Shown here one piece after another: positions 6,995-7,269 of a stretch of 7,269 nt of DNA; position 1 is the first letter of the stretch, and each line of letters begins with the position of its first letter. Position numbers and translations under genes: made by a program. The notes under the pieces are model-generated. The model saw only the letters and a list, made by a program, of their open reading frames with translations. It was not told the origin of the DNA and did not search any database. The DNA comes from Tissierellia bacterium (GTDB lineage Bacteria; Bacillota_A; Clostridia; Tissierellales; Peptoniphilaceae). The stretch lies in contig JAAZCH010000323.1 of assembly GCA_012513395.1 (NCBI GenBank), positions 1 to 7,269 on the forward strand, given 5' to 3'.

Positions 6995-7124
6995 CTCTCC
7001 TTGTAAGCCACTCGGCATTATTTATTCTATTATTCTAAAAAACTTCTTTACCCAATTTCGTTCCAGTCGAGAACTTTAATCCTATACAAACATTGGTTTT
7101 ATCAGCTTTCTTGTTTAATTTTAA

Positions 7125-7269
7125 CTATTCCCACTCAATTGTCGCCGGGGGTTTCGGGCTCATGTCATAAAGCACACGGTTAACACCCTCGACCTCGGCA
7201 AAAATCCTGTCGGATATTTTGCTCAGAATTTCCCAGTCAGGCACCCAAACAGAAGCCGTCATAGCGTCA
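7125..7269 (-). CDS. guaA: GMP synthase (glutamine-hydrolysing), C-terminal 47 residues, 5' part outside window
   Basis: GuaA converts XMP to GMP using ATP and glutamine in the cytoplasm, the last step of de novo GMP synthesis. The fragment starts [20 protein letters not shown], contains [20 protein letters not shown] and ends PATIEWE before TAG 7127-7125. This is the conserved GuaA dimerisation-domain tail, with the invariant [13 protein letters not shown] ending. About 51% GC by hand count contrasts with the AT-rich sequence to its left. The gene reads toward the hsd island, so the island lies at its 3' end, a known insertion site for genomic islands. The coding end is intact. Confidence 0.95.
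   Translation of the reverse strand, partial: DAMTASVWVPDWEILSKISDRIFAEVEGVNRVLYDMSPKPPATIEWE

Noticed and set aside
6984..7015. Ten-codon minus-strand ORF (MPSGLQGETP) in the spacer after guaA
   Set aside because: It is too short, has no ribosome binding site and runs into the terminator stem.
7035..7124. 29 open codons in frame after the guaA stop (minus strand), ending at TAG 7037-7035
   Set aside because: There is no start codon, no recognisable motif and AT-rich composition. GuaA already ends at its canonical PPATIEWE tail, so this is probably a chance open stretch.

Overview
The window is an AT-rich defence-island segment built around a complete Type I restriction-modification operon. 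It lies beside the 3' end of the housekeeping gene guaA. The host looks like a Firmicute, probably of the Clostridia. This rests on the strong AGGAGG-type ribosome binding sites, AT-rich codon use, the style of the Hsd and XRE proteins and the GuaA tail ending PPATIEWE, and it is inference. By hand count the guaA fragment (7125-7269) is about 51% GC and the transposase fragment (1-97) about 52% GC, while sampled hsd sequence is nearer one third. The hsd block was therefore probably acquired from a lower-GC source.

Layout from left to right. Positions 1-120 hold the 3' end of an insertion sequence (IS) whose transposase tail reads on the + strand. It abuts the first eight codons of a minus-strand gene (MKCPGQGE, with its own AGGAGG site), which would have followed hsdM in the operon but is cut off. 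Minus-strand genes, in order of transcription, are a 72-residue XRE-type regulator (6139-5921), hsdR (5908-3113), hsdS (3116-1650) and hsdM (1650-169). They are packed tightly, with a 12-nt gap, then a 4-nt overlap, then a 1-nt overlap. All three hsd genes look intact and carry the expected motifs: PD-(D/E)XK nuclease and DEAD-like motor in HsdR, two target recognition domains in HsdS, DPACGTGGF and NPPF in HsdM. A candidate promoter with two small palindromes precedes the regulator.

Upstream of the operon is a scar in which two gene remnants point away from each other. A minus-strand C-terminal fragment (6248 to about 6358) and a plus-strand XRE gene lacking its first helix (about 6345-6743) both lose their 5' ends at the same place, as a single deletion across a divergent promoter would produce. 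Three diverged tandem units of exactly 60 bp follow, each centred on a long dyad with a TCGAATTCGA-like core (6751-6930). Then come a strong minus-strand terminator (6956-6994), an AT-rich spacer, and the last 47 codons of guaA (minus strand, running off the right edge).

Together the hsd genes encode a multisubunit enzyme. HsdS reads a bipartite DNA site, HsdM methylates adenine in it, and HsdR translocates and cuts unmodified DNA. The small regulator probably controls the operon. No wholly new system can be demonstrated. The least explained elements are the 60-bp dyad array, the double-truncation scar and the disrupted fifth operon gene.
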